DNA of 13,493 bases from Pseudonocardiales bacterium (GTDB lineage Bacteria > Actinomycetota > Actinomycetes > Mycobacteriales > Jatrophihabitantaceae): assembly GCA_030840415.1 (NCBI GenBank), contig JAVEEO010000293.1, positions 1 to 13,493 on the forward strand, in the 5' to 3' direction. Below the pieces are notes generated by a model. The model had not been told where the DNA came from. It worked only from the letters and a program-made list of their open reading frames with translations, and made no database searches. Each line of letters opens with the position of its first letter. Position 1 is the stretch's first letter. Positions 1-7,233 of the stretch are shown piece after piece. Both the position numbers and the translations under genes were made by a program.

Positions 1-1212
1 CGGCTGAAGCGGGCCTGCGGGGCTGTGGTTGGCGGAGCGGACCGCGCCGTAGCCGCTGAGCCGGCCCAGCACCAGCGCGAGCTGGATGGTGAAGGCCCCG
101 CGGGCATCGGTCGGCGCGTGCCCGCACAGCTCGGCGGCCCGGCGCAGCCGGTAGCGCACGGTATTGGTGTGCACGAACAGGGCCCGGGCGGTGGACTCCA
201 ACGCCCGGCCACCGTCCAGGTAGCTGACCACGGTGTCGAGCAGCACGTCGCCGGCCTCGACCAGCGGTTGGTAGACCGTCTCGATGAGTTCGTGCCGAGC
301 GCCCAGGTCACCGGCGATGGTGCGCTCGGGCAGCAGGTCCTCGGCCGACACCGGCCGGGGGGCCGCGGGCCAGCCGGCCACCGCCCGCAGCCCGCTCAGC
401 GCGGCGGCGGTGACCTCGGCGGCGCCCTCGATCCGCGGAGCCGAGCCGCCCACCACCACCGGGGCGTCGTCGAACTCCTGCAGTACCGCCTTGGCCGCCT
501 CCAGCGGATCGGTGATGCCGCCGAGCACCACCACCAACCGGCCGCCGTGGACGCCCGCCAACACGTCGAAACCGGCCCGGCGAGCCGCTCGGTGCACCGA
601 GTCCAGCGCCTCGGTGGGATCCAGGTCGAGTCGGGCCGACCCGACCACGGTGGTGACCGCGCCCTCGGCCCGCCAGCCGAGCGCGGCCAGCTGGCTGACC
701 GGTGAACCCGCCTCGGTGGAGCGCACCCCGCGCACCAGGCCGTCGATGACCAGCGCCTCCAGCCGGGCGTCCCAGCGGCCCCGGGTCTCGGCGGCGCCGG
801 CGTAGACCCGGGCGGCGGCGAAGGCGATCTCGCGGGAGAACCGCAGCATGGCGTCGGCGACCTCCTGCTCCTCGCCGGGGCCGGCCAGCGACGGGACGTG
901 CTCCTCTACCACCGCGATGGTCTGGCGCACCAGCTCGACGGTCTGCTGCAGCGACACCCGGCGGGCCAGCTCGCGCGGCGCGGTGCCGAACACCTCACCG
1001 GTCAGCCGCACCACCTGGTCCGGTGAGCGCAGCCACTCCACGAACGAGCCGATGCCGGCCTGGGCGACCAGCATCACCCAGGAGCGCTGGTCGGCGGGCA
1101 GCCGGCGGAACCAGGCCAGTTGCTCGTCCATCCGGGCCAGGCTGCGGGTGGCCAGCGCGCCGGAGGACTGCTCGATCCGGCTGATCGTCGCCTCGCTCAG
1201 GGTGCCGCCCAC
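1..1212 (-). CDS. fasR: PucR-family transcriptional regulator, FasR-like (3' end outside window)
   Basis: This is probably the activator of the type II fatty acid synthase operon (fabD-fabH-acpP-fabF in Streptomyces), acting as a cytoplasmic DNA-binding protein. From the GTG start it reads 404 codons with no stop before the left edge. The N-terminus (ATISRIEQSSG, then RMDEQLAWFRRLP and WVMLVAQAGI) and the middle (DLLPERTIAGD) resemble Streptomyces FasR as I remember it. The C-terminal PucR helix-turn-helix lies at about residues 338-385, with VHTNTVRYRLRR as recognition helix. A 19-residue tail follows and continues out of the window. The start is chosen because a -10-like TAGGCT ends 7 bases before this GTG, which suggests a leaderless mRNA. 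fabD would be expected next, beyond the edge. The PucR family call is firm; equivalence to FasR is inferred from similarity and the nearby aceE. The unrelated TetR-type regulator of corynebacteria has the same name. Confidence 0.87.
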   Translation of the reverse strand, partial: MGGTLSEATISRIEQSSGALATRSLARMDEQLAWFRRLPADQRSWVMLVAQAGIGSFVEWLRSPDQVVRLTGEVFGTAPRELARRVSLQQTVELVRQTIAVVEEHVPSLAGPGEEQEVADAMLRFSREIAFAAARVYAGAAETRGRWDARLEALVIDGLVRGVRSTEAGSPVSQLAALGWRAEGAVTTVVGSARLDLDPTEALDSVHRAARRAGFDVLAGVHGGRLVVVLGGITDPLEAAKAVLQEFDDAPVVVGGSAPRIEGAAEVTAAALSGLRAVAGWPAAPRPVSAEDLLPERTIAGDLGARHELIETVYQPLVEAGDVLLDTVVSYLDGGRALESTARALFVHTNTVRYRLRRAAELCGHAPTDARGAFTIQLALVLGRLSGYGAVRSANHSPAGPLQP

Positions 1213-1219
1213 GCCGCCG

Positions 1220-1229
1220 AGCCTAGTGT
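1220..1229. promoter_or_regulatory. Two opposed -10 elements sharing one TA step (bidirectional promoter)
   Basis: On the plus strand TAGTGT (1224-1229) matches TANNNT and ends 7 bases before the pirin GTG at 1237. On the minus strand TAGGCT (1225 down to 1220) also matches and ends 7 bases before the regulator GTG at 1212. The elements overlap at T1224-A1225 inside the palindrome CTAG. Neither has a convincing -35 hexamer. The spacing fits leaderless transcription both ways. The match is seen; promoter activity is inferred. Confidence 0.6.
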
Positions 1230-1236
1230 GAGGGCC

Positions 1237-2025
1237 GTGGACACGTTCGAGATCCGGCGCGGCGCCGACCGGGCGCGCACCCGCACCGACTGGCTGGACT
1301 CGGCCCACTCGTTCGCGTTCGGTTCGTACTACGACCCGGACAACCTCGGCTTCGGCGCGCTGCTGGCCTTCAACTGCGACATCCTGCAGCCGGGGCCGGG
1401 GTATCCGGTGCACGCCCACGCCGACGTCGAGATCCTCACCTGGGTGCTCGCCGGCTCGCTGTCCCATCGCGACGAGGCTGGCACCGAAACGGTGGTCTCG
1501 GCCGGCCAACTGCACCACCTCAGTGCCGGCAGCGGCATCCGGCACACCGAGGCCAGCGCCGTGCCCGACCAGGCCGTCCACCTGGTGCAGATGTGGCTCG
1601 GCACCGACCAGCCCGGCCGGCCGCCGCTGCGGCAGTTGCTGCGGCCGGGCGAACTTGCGCCCGGACGGTTGGTGCTGGTGGCGGCCGGCACCGACCACGC
1701 TGACGGCAGGGATCGCTCGGACGGCGACGGCGGGGACAGCCCGGACGGCGCTGAACACGCGGCCGTGCTGCGCATCCGGCGACGGGGCGCCGCGCTGTCG
1801 GTGGCCCGGCTGCCGGCCGGCGCCTCGCTGGTGCTGCCGGCCGCGCCGCTGCGGCACGCGTTCGTGGCCGCCGGTTCGGTCGAGGTCCGTGACGCCGCCG
1901 GCGAGCCGATCGGCGCGCTGGCCGCCGGTGACGCGCTGCGGATGACCGGCGGCGGCGATGAACTGGTGACGGCGGGCGAGCCGGCCGAGCTGCTGGTCTG
2001 GGCACTGGGCGTACCGGCCGGTTGA
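1237..2025 (+). CDS. Pirin family protein (cupin; possible quercetin 2,3-dioxygenase-like)
   Basis: Pirins are two-cupin proteins that bind a metal, usually iron; some bacterial members (E. coli YhhW) degrade quercetin, but most have unknown roles. The product has 262 residues from GTG 1237. The N-terminal cupin is clear: RTDWLDSAHSFAFGSYYDP, then HAH with His59 and His61, EILTWVLAGSLSHRD, and GIRHTE with His103 and Glu105. These four match the metal ligands of pirin. The second half is more divergent and begins after an Asp/Gly-rich low-complexity stretch at about residues 153-173. GTG 1237 is preferred over GTG 1228 because TAGTGT ends 7 bases upstream of it and the resulting N-terminus has the usual pirin length; no Shine-Dalgarno is seen. 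It is divergent from the FasR-like gene. Family certain, substrate unknown. Confidence 0.9.
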   Translation: MDTFEIRRGADRARTRTDWLDSAHSFAFGSYYDPDNLGFGALLAFNCDILQPGPGYPVHAHADVEILTWVLAGSLSHRDEAGTETVVSAGQLHHLSAGSGIRHTEASAVPDQAVHLVQMWLGTDQPGRPPLRQLLRPGELAPGRLVLVAAGTDHADGRDRSDGDGGDSPDGAEHAAVLRIRRRGAALSVARLPAGASLVLPAAPLRHAFVAAGSVEVRDAAGEPIGALAAGDALRMTGGGDELVTAGEPAELLVWALGVPAG

Positions 2026-2122
2026 GGCGATTCCAAACGCGAAGACCACCGCAGGGGGCCGCTGTCAGCCCGGGGCGCTCCGAGCGAGCGAGACGGCCGC
2101 CACGCGGCCCGGGCCGACCGCT

Positions 2123-2128
2123 TACGCT
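2123..2128 (+). promoter_or_regulatory. -10 element of leaderless sir2
   Basis: TACGCT matches TANNNT and ends 6 bases before the GTG at 2135, which would place the transcription start on or next to the start codon. No Shine-Dalgarno precedes that GTG and no clear -35 is visible. The promoter probably serves sir2 and the overlapping paaK. It lies in the 109-base gap after pirin, which shows no obvious terminator. Confidence 0.55.
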
Positions 2129-2134
2129 GGCTGG

Positions 2135-3013
2135 GTGTCCGCAGCAGCAGGTCTCGACGTCGGTGATAGTGCCGCCGACGCCACTGTTCAACGCCGGCTG
2201 GCCCGGCTGATCGGGGACGGCGGCGTGCTGGTGCTGTCCGGTGCCGGGTTGTCGACCGAGTCCGGCATTCCCGACTACCGGGGCCCGACCGGCCGGCGGC
2301 ACCCGGCGACCCCGATGACCTACCAGGAGTTCACCGGCAGCCCGGCGGCCCGGCAGCGGTACTGGGCCCGCAGCCATCGCGGCTGGCAGCGGATCGAGCA
2401 GGCGCAGCCCAACGACGGGCACCGGGCGGTGGCCCGGCTGCAGCGGGCCGGCCTGCTCAGCGGCGTGATCACCCAGAACGTCGACGGCCTGCACCAGGCC
2501 GGTGGCGCCCGGGACGTGATCGAGCTGCACGGCGGGTTGAACCGGGTGATCTGCCTGAGCTGCCGGGCGATCAGCCCGCGCGAGGAGCTCGACGAGCGGC
2601 TGGCGGCGGCCAACCCGGGATCCCGGGACGTACCGGTTACCGGCCCGGTCAAGCCGGACGGCGACGTCGAGCTCGACGGCCGGGCGGTCGAGGAGTTCCG
2701 GCTGGTGGACTGCCTGGACTGCGGAGCCGGCCCGCTCAAGCCGGACGTGGTGTTCTTCGGGGAGAACGTGCCGCCGGAGCGAGTGGCCCGATGCTACGCC
2801 GTGGTCGAGGCCAGCCGGCTGCTGCTGGTGCTCGGATCGTCGTTGACGGTGGCCTCCGGCTTCCGGTTCGTCCGGCGGGCCGCTGCCCGGGGCGTGACGG
2901 TGGCGATCGTCAACCAGGGAGCCACCCGGGGCGACCCGCTGGCCGACGTGCTGCTCGACGAACCACTGGGGCAGCTGCTGCCCGCCCTGGCCGTCGAGGC
3001 GATCGGGCGCTGA
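2135..3013 (+). CDS. NAD-dependent protein deacylase, Sir2 family, class II (SIRT4-like)
   Basis: Sirtuins remove acyl groups from protein lysines using NAD+, giving nicotinamide and O-acyl-ADP-ribose, in the cytoplasm. The product has 292 residues from GTG 2135. Visible motifs are the NAD-binding GAGLSTESGIPDYRG (residues 36-50), TQNVD (113-117), catalytic His132 in ELHGG, zinc ligands Cys140/Cys143 and Cys193/Cys196, KPDVVFFGE (202-210) and GSSLTV near 234-239. About 50 residues separate the cysteine pairs; with PDGDVEL and PLKPDVVFFGE this resembles class II sirtuins such as human SIRT4. Its stop shares one base with the paaK start (TGATG), so translation is probably coupled. Known bacterial sirtuins reactivate acylated AMP-forming CoA ligases, and the neighbour is such a ligase. 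Family and catalytic residues are certain; acyl preference is not readable. Confidence 0.95.
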   Translation: MSAAAGLDVGDSAADATVQRRLARLIGDGGVLVLSGAGLSTESGIPDYRGPTGRRHPATPMTYQEFTGSPAARQRYWARSHRGWQRIEQAQPNDGHRAVARLQRAGLLSGVITQNVDGLHQAGGARDVIELHGGLNRVICLSCRAISPREELDERLAAANPGSRDVPVTGPVKPDGDVELDGRAVEEFRLVDCLDCGAGPLKPDVVFFGENVPPERVARCYAVVEASRLLLVLGSSLTVASGFRFVRRAAARGVTVAIVNQGATRGDPLADVLLDEPLGQLLPALAVEAIGR

Positions 3014-4311
3014 TGGTGGAGTCCCGGCTCGACGACGTGGCCACCTTCGGCGCGCTGGCCGAGGTCGGGGTCGACGAGCTGCGCGAGCTGCAGTTGCGCC
3101 GGCTGCGCTGGTCGTTGCGGCACGCCTACGACAACGTCGCCCACTACCGGGCCGCCTTCGACGCCGCGGACGTCCATCCGGACGAGCTGGCCTCGCTGGC
3201 CGACCTCGCCCGGTTTCCGCTCACCAGCAAGGCCGAACTCCGGCAGAACTACCCGTTCGGGATGTTCGCGGTGCCACGCGAGCAGGTGGCACGGCTGCAC
3301 GCCTCGTCCGGGACCACCGGCAAGCCGACGGTGGTGGGCTACACCGCTGCCGACCTCTCGACCTGGGCCTCGGTGATGGCCCGCTCAATCCACGCCGCCG
3401 GTGGCCGGCCGGGCGACATCGTGCACGTGGCCTACGGCTACGGCCTGTTCACCGGCGGCCTGGGCGCCCACTCCGGCGCCGAGCGGCTCGGCTGCACGGT
3501 GGTGCCGGTGTCCGGTGGGATGACCGCGCGGCAGGTGCAGCTGATCCTCGACTTCGAGCCGCGGATCATCATGGTCACCCCGTCCTACTTCCTGTCGATC
3601 CTGGACGAGCTGGCCCGGCAGGGAGTCGATGCCGCGCAGACCTCCCTGCGGATAGGCATCTTCGGTGCCGAGCCGTGGACCGAGGCGATGCGCGCGGAGA
3701 TGCAGGAACGGGCCCGGCTGACCGCGCTGGACATCTACGGCCTGAGCGAGGTGATGGGGCCGGGAATCGGCCAGGAGGCGGCCGGGCATCCGGGCCGCCT
3801 GCAGATCTGGGAGGACCACTTCTATCCCGAGGTGATCGATCCGCAGACCGGCGAGGTGCTGGCCGAGGGCGAGCAGGGCGAGCTGGTGCTGACCTCGCTC
3901 AGCAAGCAGGCGATGCCGGTGGTGCGCTACCGGACCCGGGACCTGACCCGGCTGCTGCCCGGCACCGCCTACCCGGCCTTCCGCAGCATCGAGAAGATCA
4001 CCGGACGCACCGACGACATGATGATCATCCGGGGCGTCAACGTGTTTCCCACCCAGATCGAGGAATTGCTGCTGTCGGTGGCGGAGCTCTCGCCGCACTT
4101 CGAGTGCGTGCTGAGCCGGCCCGACCGGTTGGACGAGCTGTGCGTGCGGGTCGAGGCACGCGAGCCCGGCGCCGACGCCGACGGCCTGTCGGGGCGGTTG
4201 GGCAGTGTGATCAAAGACCGGATCGGGGTCACCGTCGCGGTCGAGGTGCTGGCCCCGGAGTCGATCCCGCGCTCGCAGGGCAAGGCCGTCCGGGTGCGCG
4301 ACCAACGCTGA
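3013..4311 (+). CDS. paaK: Phenylacetate--CoA ligase
   Basis: It activates phenylacetate, or a related aryl acid, with ATP and CoA to the CoA thioester, via an acyl-adenylate, in the cytoplasm. The product has 432 residues; E. coli PaaK has about 437. Similarity is high along the whole length: the phosphate-binding ASSGTTGKPTVVGY at 97-110, HVAYGYGLFTGGLGAH around 138-153, GAEPWTEAMR, DIYGLSEVMGPG at 240-251, WEDHFYPE, RYRTRDLTRLLPGTA, SDDM-like TDDMMIIRGVNVFPTQIE, and the C-terminal IPRSQGK with catalytic Lys424. ATG 3013 overlaps the sir2 stop by one base and matches the PaaK N-terminus. No paaABCDE, paaG or other catabolic genes are in the window, so this is an orphan copy here, and its true substrate could be another aryl acid. 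The lysine motif has three, not four, residues between Pro and Gly-Lys. Confidence 0.93.
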   Translation: MVESRLDDVATFGALAEVGVDELRELQLRRLRWSLRHAYDNVAHYRAAFDAADVHPDELASLADLARFPLTSKAELRQNYPFGMFAVPREQVARLHASSGTTGKPTVVGYTAADLSTWASVMARSIHAAGGRPGDIVHVAYGYGLFTGGLGAHSGAERLGCTVVPVSGGMTARQVQLILDFEPRIIMVTPSYFLSILDELARQGVDAAQTSLRIGIFGAEPWTEAMRAEMQERARLTALDIYGLSEVMGPGIGQEAAGHPGRLQIWEDHFYPEVIDPQTGEVLAEGEQGELVLTSLSKQAMPVVRYRTRDLTRLLPGTAYPAFRSIEKITGRTDDMMIIRGVNVFPTQIEELLLSVAELSPHFECVLSRPDRLDELCVRVEAREPGADADGLSGRLGSVIKDRIGVTVAVEVLAPESIPRSQGKAVRVRDQR

Positions 4312-4377
4312 CCGCCACGCTCGAGGCCGGTCCATCCGCCGGGCCGGCTACCGAACCACCAGATCGGAGATTGCACG

Positions 4378-5328
<951 letters not shown>

Positions 5329-5489
5329 GCGTCAGGGTTGCGCTCGGCTCGATGGACGGGACGTGAAATTTCCCGGGCGGGGGGATGGCGTAACAGTTAG
5401 CCGTATGAACTAATGCCGTAGTCCGAGCGCGGCTGGTTCAACCCAGATCCGGCCGGCTCCCCGTGCATCCGTGGAAGGAAAGCCAGTCG

Positions 5490-6398
5490 ATGCCCGACCT
5501 GACCACCGCTGAGCGACCCGCTCGAACCACCTCCGCCAAGGGACTGCGTCCCCGCCTGCCGTTCCTGCTCGGCGTGCTGATCGCCGTGCTCGGCCTGACC
5601 TTCGGGGGCATCGCCACCGCGTCGGCGCACAACAGCAATCAGAGCACCGCCAGCCACGGCAACGGCAACGTGCTGAGCTGGTACACCGGCCGGGCGCCGA
5701 CCCCGGCGCCCACTCCGAAGACCGACGCCCAGGTTCCGAAAGTGACCCTGGTGGAGAACGCCATCAAGGCCTACTACGGCGACACGGTGGCCGCCAACGG
5801 CGATCACCTGCCCTCGACCACCGGCAACTACGCCAAGCAGGTGGCCAGGATCGAGGACTCGGCCGAGTGGTACCTCAAGACCTACCACGCGAAGCCGAAG
5901 GACCCGCAGGCCAAGGCCAAGAAGGCCATCGTCTTCGATGTCGACGACACCACGCTGAACACCTACAACTACGAGATCTTCTCCAACTTCGCCTACAACC
6001 CGGTCACCAACGCCGACTACGTCAACAACGCCCGGTTCCCGGAGGTCTACGGCATGCCGGCGCTGGCCAAGTACGCCTCGGCCCACGGTTACACCATCTT
6101 CTTCATCACCGGACGGCCGGAGGCCCAGCGGGCCGGCACCGTCACCAACCTGGCCAAGGTCGGCTACACCGCGCCGGACGCCGACCACCTGTACCTGAAG
6201 AACAAGGACAACCCGCCGGCCTACCTGAGCTGCGGCTCGACCTGCACCACCATCCAGTACAAGTCCGGCACCCGGGCGCACATCGAGTCGCTGGGGTACA
6301 ACATCGTCGCCAACTTCGGCGACCAGTACTCCGACCTGACCGGTGGCTACGCCGACCGCACCTTCAAGATGCCCAACCCGATGTACTACCTGCCGTAA
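5490..6398 (+). CDS. Secreted HAD-superfamily acid phosphatase (class B-like)
   Basis: Probably an exported phosphomonoesterase of the HAD acid phosphatase family (PF03767 type). From ATG 5490 the product has 302 residues; the start is supported by GGAAGGAA at 5473-5480, whereas GTG 5463 has no ribosome site. Residues 1-23 are basic, followed by a hydrophobic segment of about 24-43 and an ASA/H signal peptidase site at 44-47. A Ser/Asn/Pro-rich linker follows to about residue 80. HAD motif I is FDVDDTTL with nucleophile Asp150 and acid Asp152, motif II is FFITGRP with Thr207, motif III is probably Lys258, and motif IV is GDQYSD with Asp278 and Asp282. Cys248 and Cys252 could form a disulfide outside the cell. 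It has 161 bases of upstream sequence, so it probably has its own promoter, and is closed by a strong hairpin. Substrate unknown. Confidence 0.9.
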   Translation: MPDLTTAERPARTTSAKGLRPRLPFLLGVLIAVLGLTFGGIATASAHNSNQSTASHGNGNVLSWYTGRAPTPAPTPKTDAQVPKVTLVENAIKAYYGDTVAANGDHLPSTTGNYAKQVARIEDSAEWYLKTYHAKPKDPQAKAKKAIVFDVDDTTLNTYNYEIFSNFAYNPVTNADYVNNARFPEVYGMPALAKYASAHGYTIFFITGRPEAQRAGTVTNLAKVGYTAPDADHLYLKNKDNPPAYLSCGSTCTTIQYKSGTRAHIESLGYNIVANFGDQYSDLTGGYADRTFKMPNPMYYLP

Positions 6399-6413
6399 GT
6401 CCCGGCTGACACC

Positions 6414-6447
6414 ACGGAGCCCCGGCCAGCAATGGCCGGGGCTCCGT
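6414..6447. terminator. Perfect 15-bp hairpin between convergent genes
   Basis: Arms ACGGAGCCCCGGCCA (6414-6428) and TGGCCGGGGCTCCGT (6433-6447) pair perfectly around a GCAA tetraloop, 15 bases after the phosphatase stop. There is no real T tract after it, as is common for GC-rich actinobacterial terminators. The minus-strand vapC ends at 6487, so the hairpin can end transcription from both sides. Confidence 0.85.
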
Positions 6448-6486
6448 CTCGTATACCGGCTCGTCCACCGGCCTGCAGTCGTGACG

Positions 6487-6914
6487 CTAGGACGATGGCG
6501 CCAGCCGAGCGCCGACGGCCTGGGCGCCGGCGCGTAACCGGCGATCCCACACGGCGAATATCGTCTCGGTGGAGCTGACTGCCAGCAGGCTGGCCAGGTG
6601 GACCGCGTCAGTGCCCCGCAAGGAATGTCGGGACGCGAGCTCGCCGGCATGCGCGGCGACGGCGTCGGTCAAACCTCGACCGGCCGGGTCGCCGCCCAGA
6701 AGTCCTCCCACAGTGATTCGGCGTGCGGCTGCTCGTCCTGAGCCAGCCGTCCGGCCCGGCCGCCGGCGGCCAGCGCGGCGCGTACCTCCGGGTAGGCCAG
6801 CCGGCTGGACACCGCCGCGTCGCAGCCGTCCCACAGGGCTGCGGCCAGGTCGCTTTCGGCCTCGTCGACGACCAGCTTCACGAAGGCGCTGCTATCGAAG
6901 TAGACGATCGCCAC
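6487..6914 (-). pseudogene. vapC: VapC-like PIN-domain ribonuclease toxin, frameshifted
   Basis: VapC toxins are PIN-domain RNases, usually cutting tRNA or rRNA, neutralised by the VapB antitoxin. From GTG 6914 one frame gives 81 residues (IVYFDSSAFVKLVV with Asp7, then YPEVRAAL with Glu43) and ends at TGA 6671-6669 after RPVEV. The rest of the PIN fold, TDAVAAHAGELA, GTDAVHLASLL and AVWDRRL, continues directly in another frame (codons in phase with 6672) to the stop at 6487. Joined, the two parts make about 142 residues, normal for VapC, and keep all four expected acidic active-site positions. The break sits at a GGTTTGACC sequence and needs one lost base or two gained. It starts 6 bases after the vapB stop, so the two form an operon. 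It may be a real inactivating mutation or a sequencing error; a programmed shift is less likely because no slippery heptamer is present. Confidence 0.82.
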
Positions 6915-6920
6915 CCGCGG

Positions 6921-7184
6921 TCAGCGGCGCTGTTCAGTCACGAACTCAGACACCGGCTCGCTCGCCCGGGCTCGGCTGGTGCCGCGTGCCACCGGCCCAG
7001 CACTGAGGCGCGGCTTGCCCAACACACCCTGCTGGGTCAGCTGATCGAGCAGCGGCGCGGTGTCGATGGGCAGCAACCGCGCCACCGGGATGCCGCGTTC
7101 GGTGATGACCACTTCGTCCCCCGCTCGGACGTGATCGAGCCAGGCTGACAGTTCCGCTCGCAGCGCGGTGATCGCGACATCCAC
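6921..7184 (-). CDS. vapB: VapB-like antitoxin (Phd/YefM-type fold)
   Basis: The antitoxin of a VapBC pair binds and blocks VapC and represses its own promoter. From GTG 7184 the product has 87 residues. Residues 1-40 carry the Phd/YefM/prevent-host-death DNA-binding pattern: VAITALRAELSAWLDHVRAG, then DEVVITERGIPVARLLP. The C-terminal half (about 45-87) is Ser/Arg-rich and should be the toxin-binding, partly disordered part. GTG 7184 is preferred over the upstream TTG at 7199 because it matches the usual VapB N-terminus and because TACGTT ends 6 bases before it, making the message leaderless. It lies only 49 bases after the aceE stop in the same direction with no terminator between, so read-through from aceE is possible. 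The antitoxin itself looks intact. Confidence 0.85.
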   Translation of the reverse strand: MDVAITALRAELSAWLDHVRAGDEVVITERGIPVARLLPIDTAPLLDQLTQQGVLGKPRLSAGPVARGTSRARASEPVSEFVTEQRR

Positions 7185-7190
7185 GGGCCA

Positions 7191-7223
7191 AACGTACAAC
7201 TCCGCAGGGTGGAAATGTACGTT
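7191..7223 (-). promoter_or_regulatory. vapB promoter with 8-bp inverted-repeat operator
   Basis: AACGTACA (7191-7198) and TGTACGTT (7216-7223) are exact reverse complements 17 bases apart, with centres 25 bases apart. Read on the minus strand, the gene-proximal arm contains the -10 TACGTT (7196 down to 7191), 6 bases before the vapB GTG; the distal arm falls near the -35 position. A repressor bound to both arms would cover the promoter, as expected for VapB or VapBC autoregulation. The repeat is seen; the operator role is inferred. Confidence 0.65.
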
Positions 7224-7233
7224 GGATCGATCC

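Noticed and set aside
1120..1236. Upstream extension of the pirin frame
   Set aside because: It would overlap the FasR-like gene antisense and has no pirin similarity before residue 1 at 1237.
2791..3012. Upstream extension of the paaK frame
   Set aside because: It lies in another frame inside sir2; PaaK similarity begins at ATG 3013, which overlaps the sir2 stop.
5329..5489. Promoter for the acid phosphatase, e.g. around the sequence TTAGCCGTATGAACTAATG
   Set aside because: A promoter is likely somewhere here, but no hexamer pair with acceptable spacing stood out, so I do not place one.
6669..6675. Programmed -1 frameshift in vapC
   Set aside because: GGTTTGA does not fit the X-XXY-YYZ slippery heptamer and no clear downstream structure was seen; a mutation or sequencing error is simpler.
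6487..6834. Separate 115-residue minus-strand protein
   Set aside because: Its N-terminal half is a shadow of the first vapC frame; only the C-terminal half carries PIN-domain sequence, so it is the second part of a frameshifted vapC.
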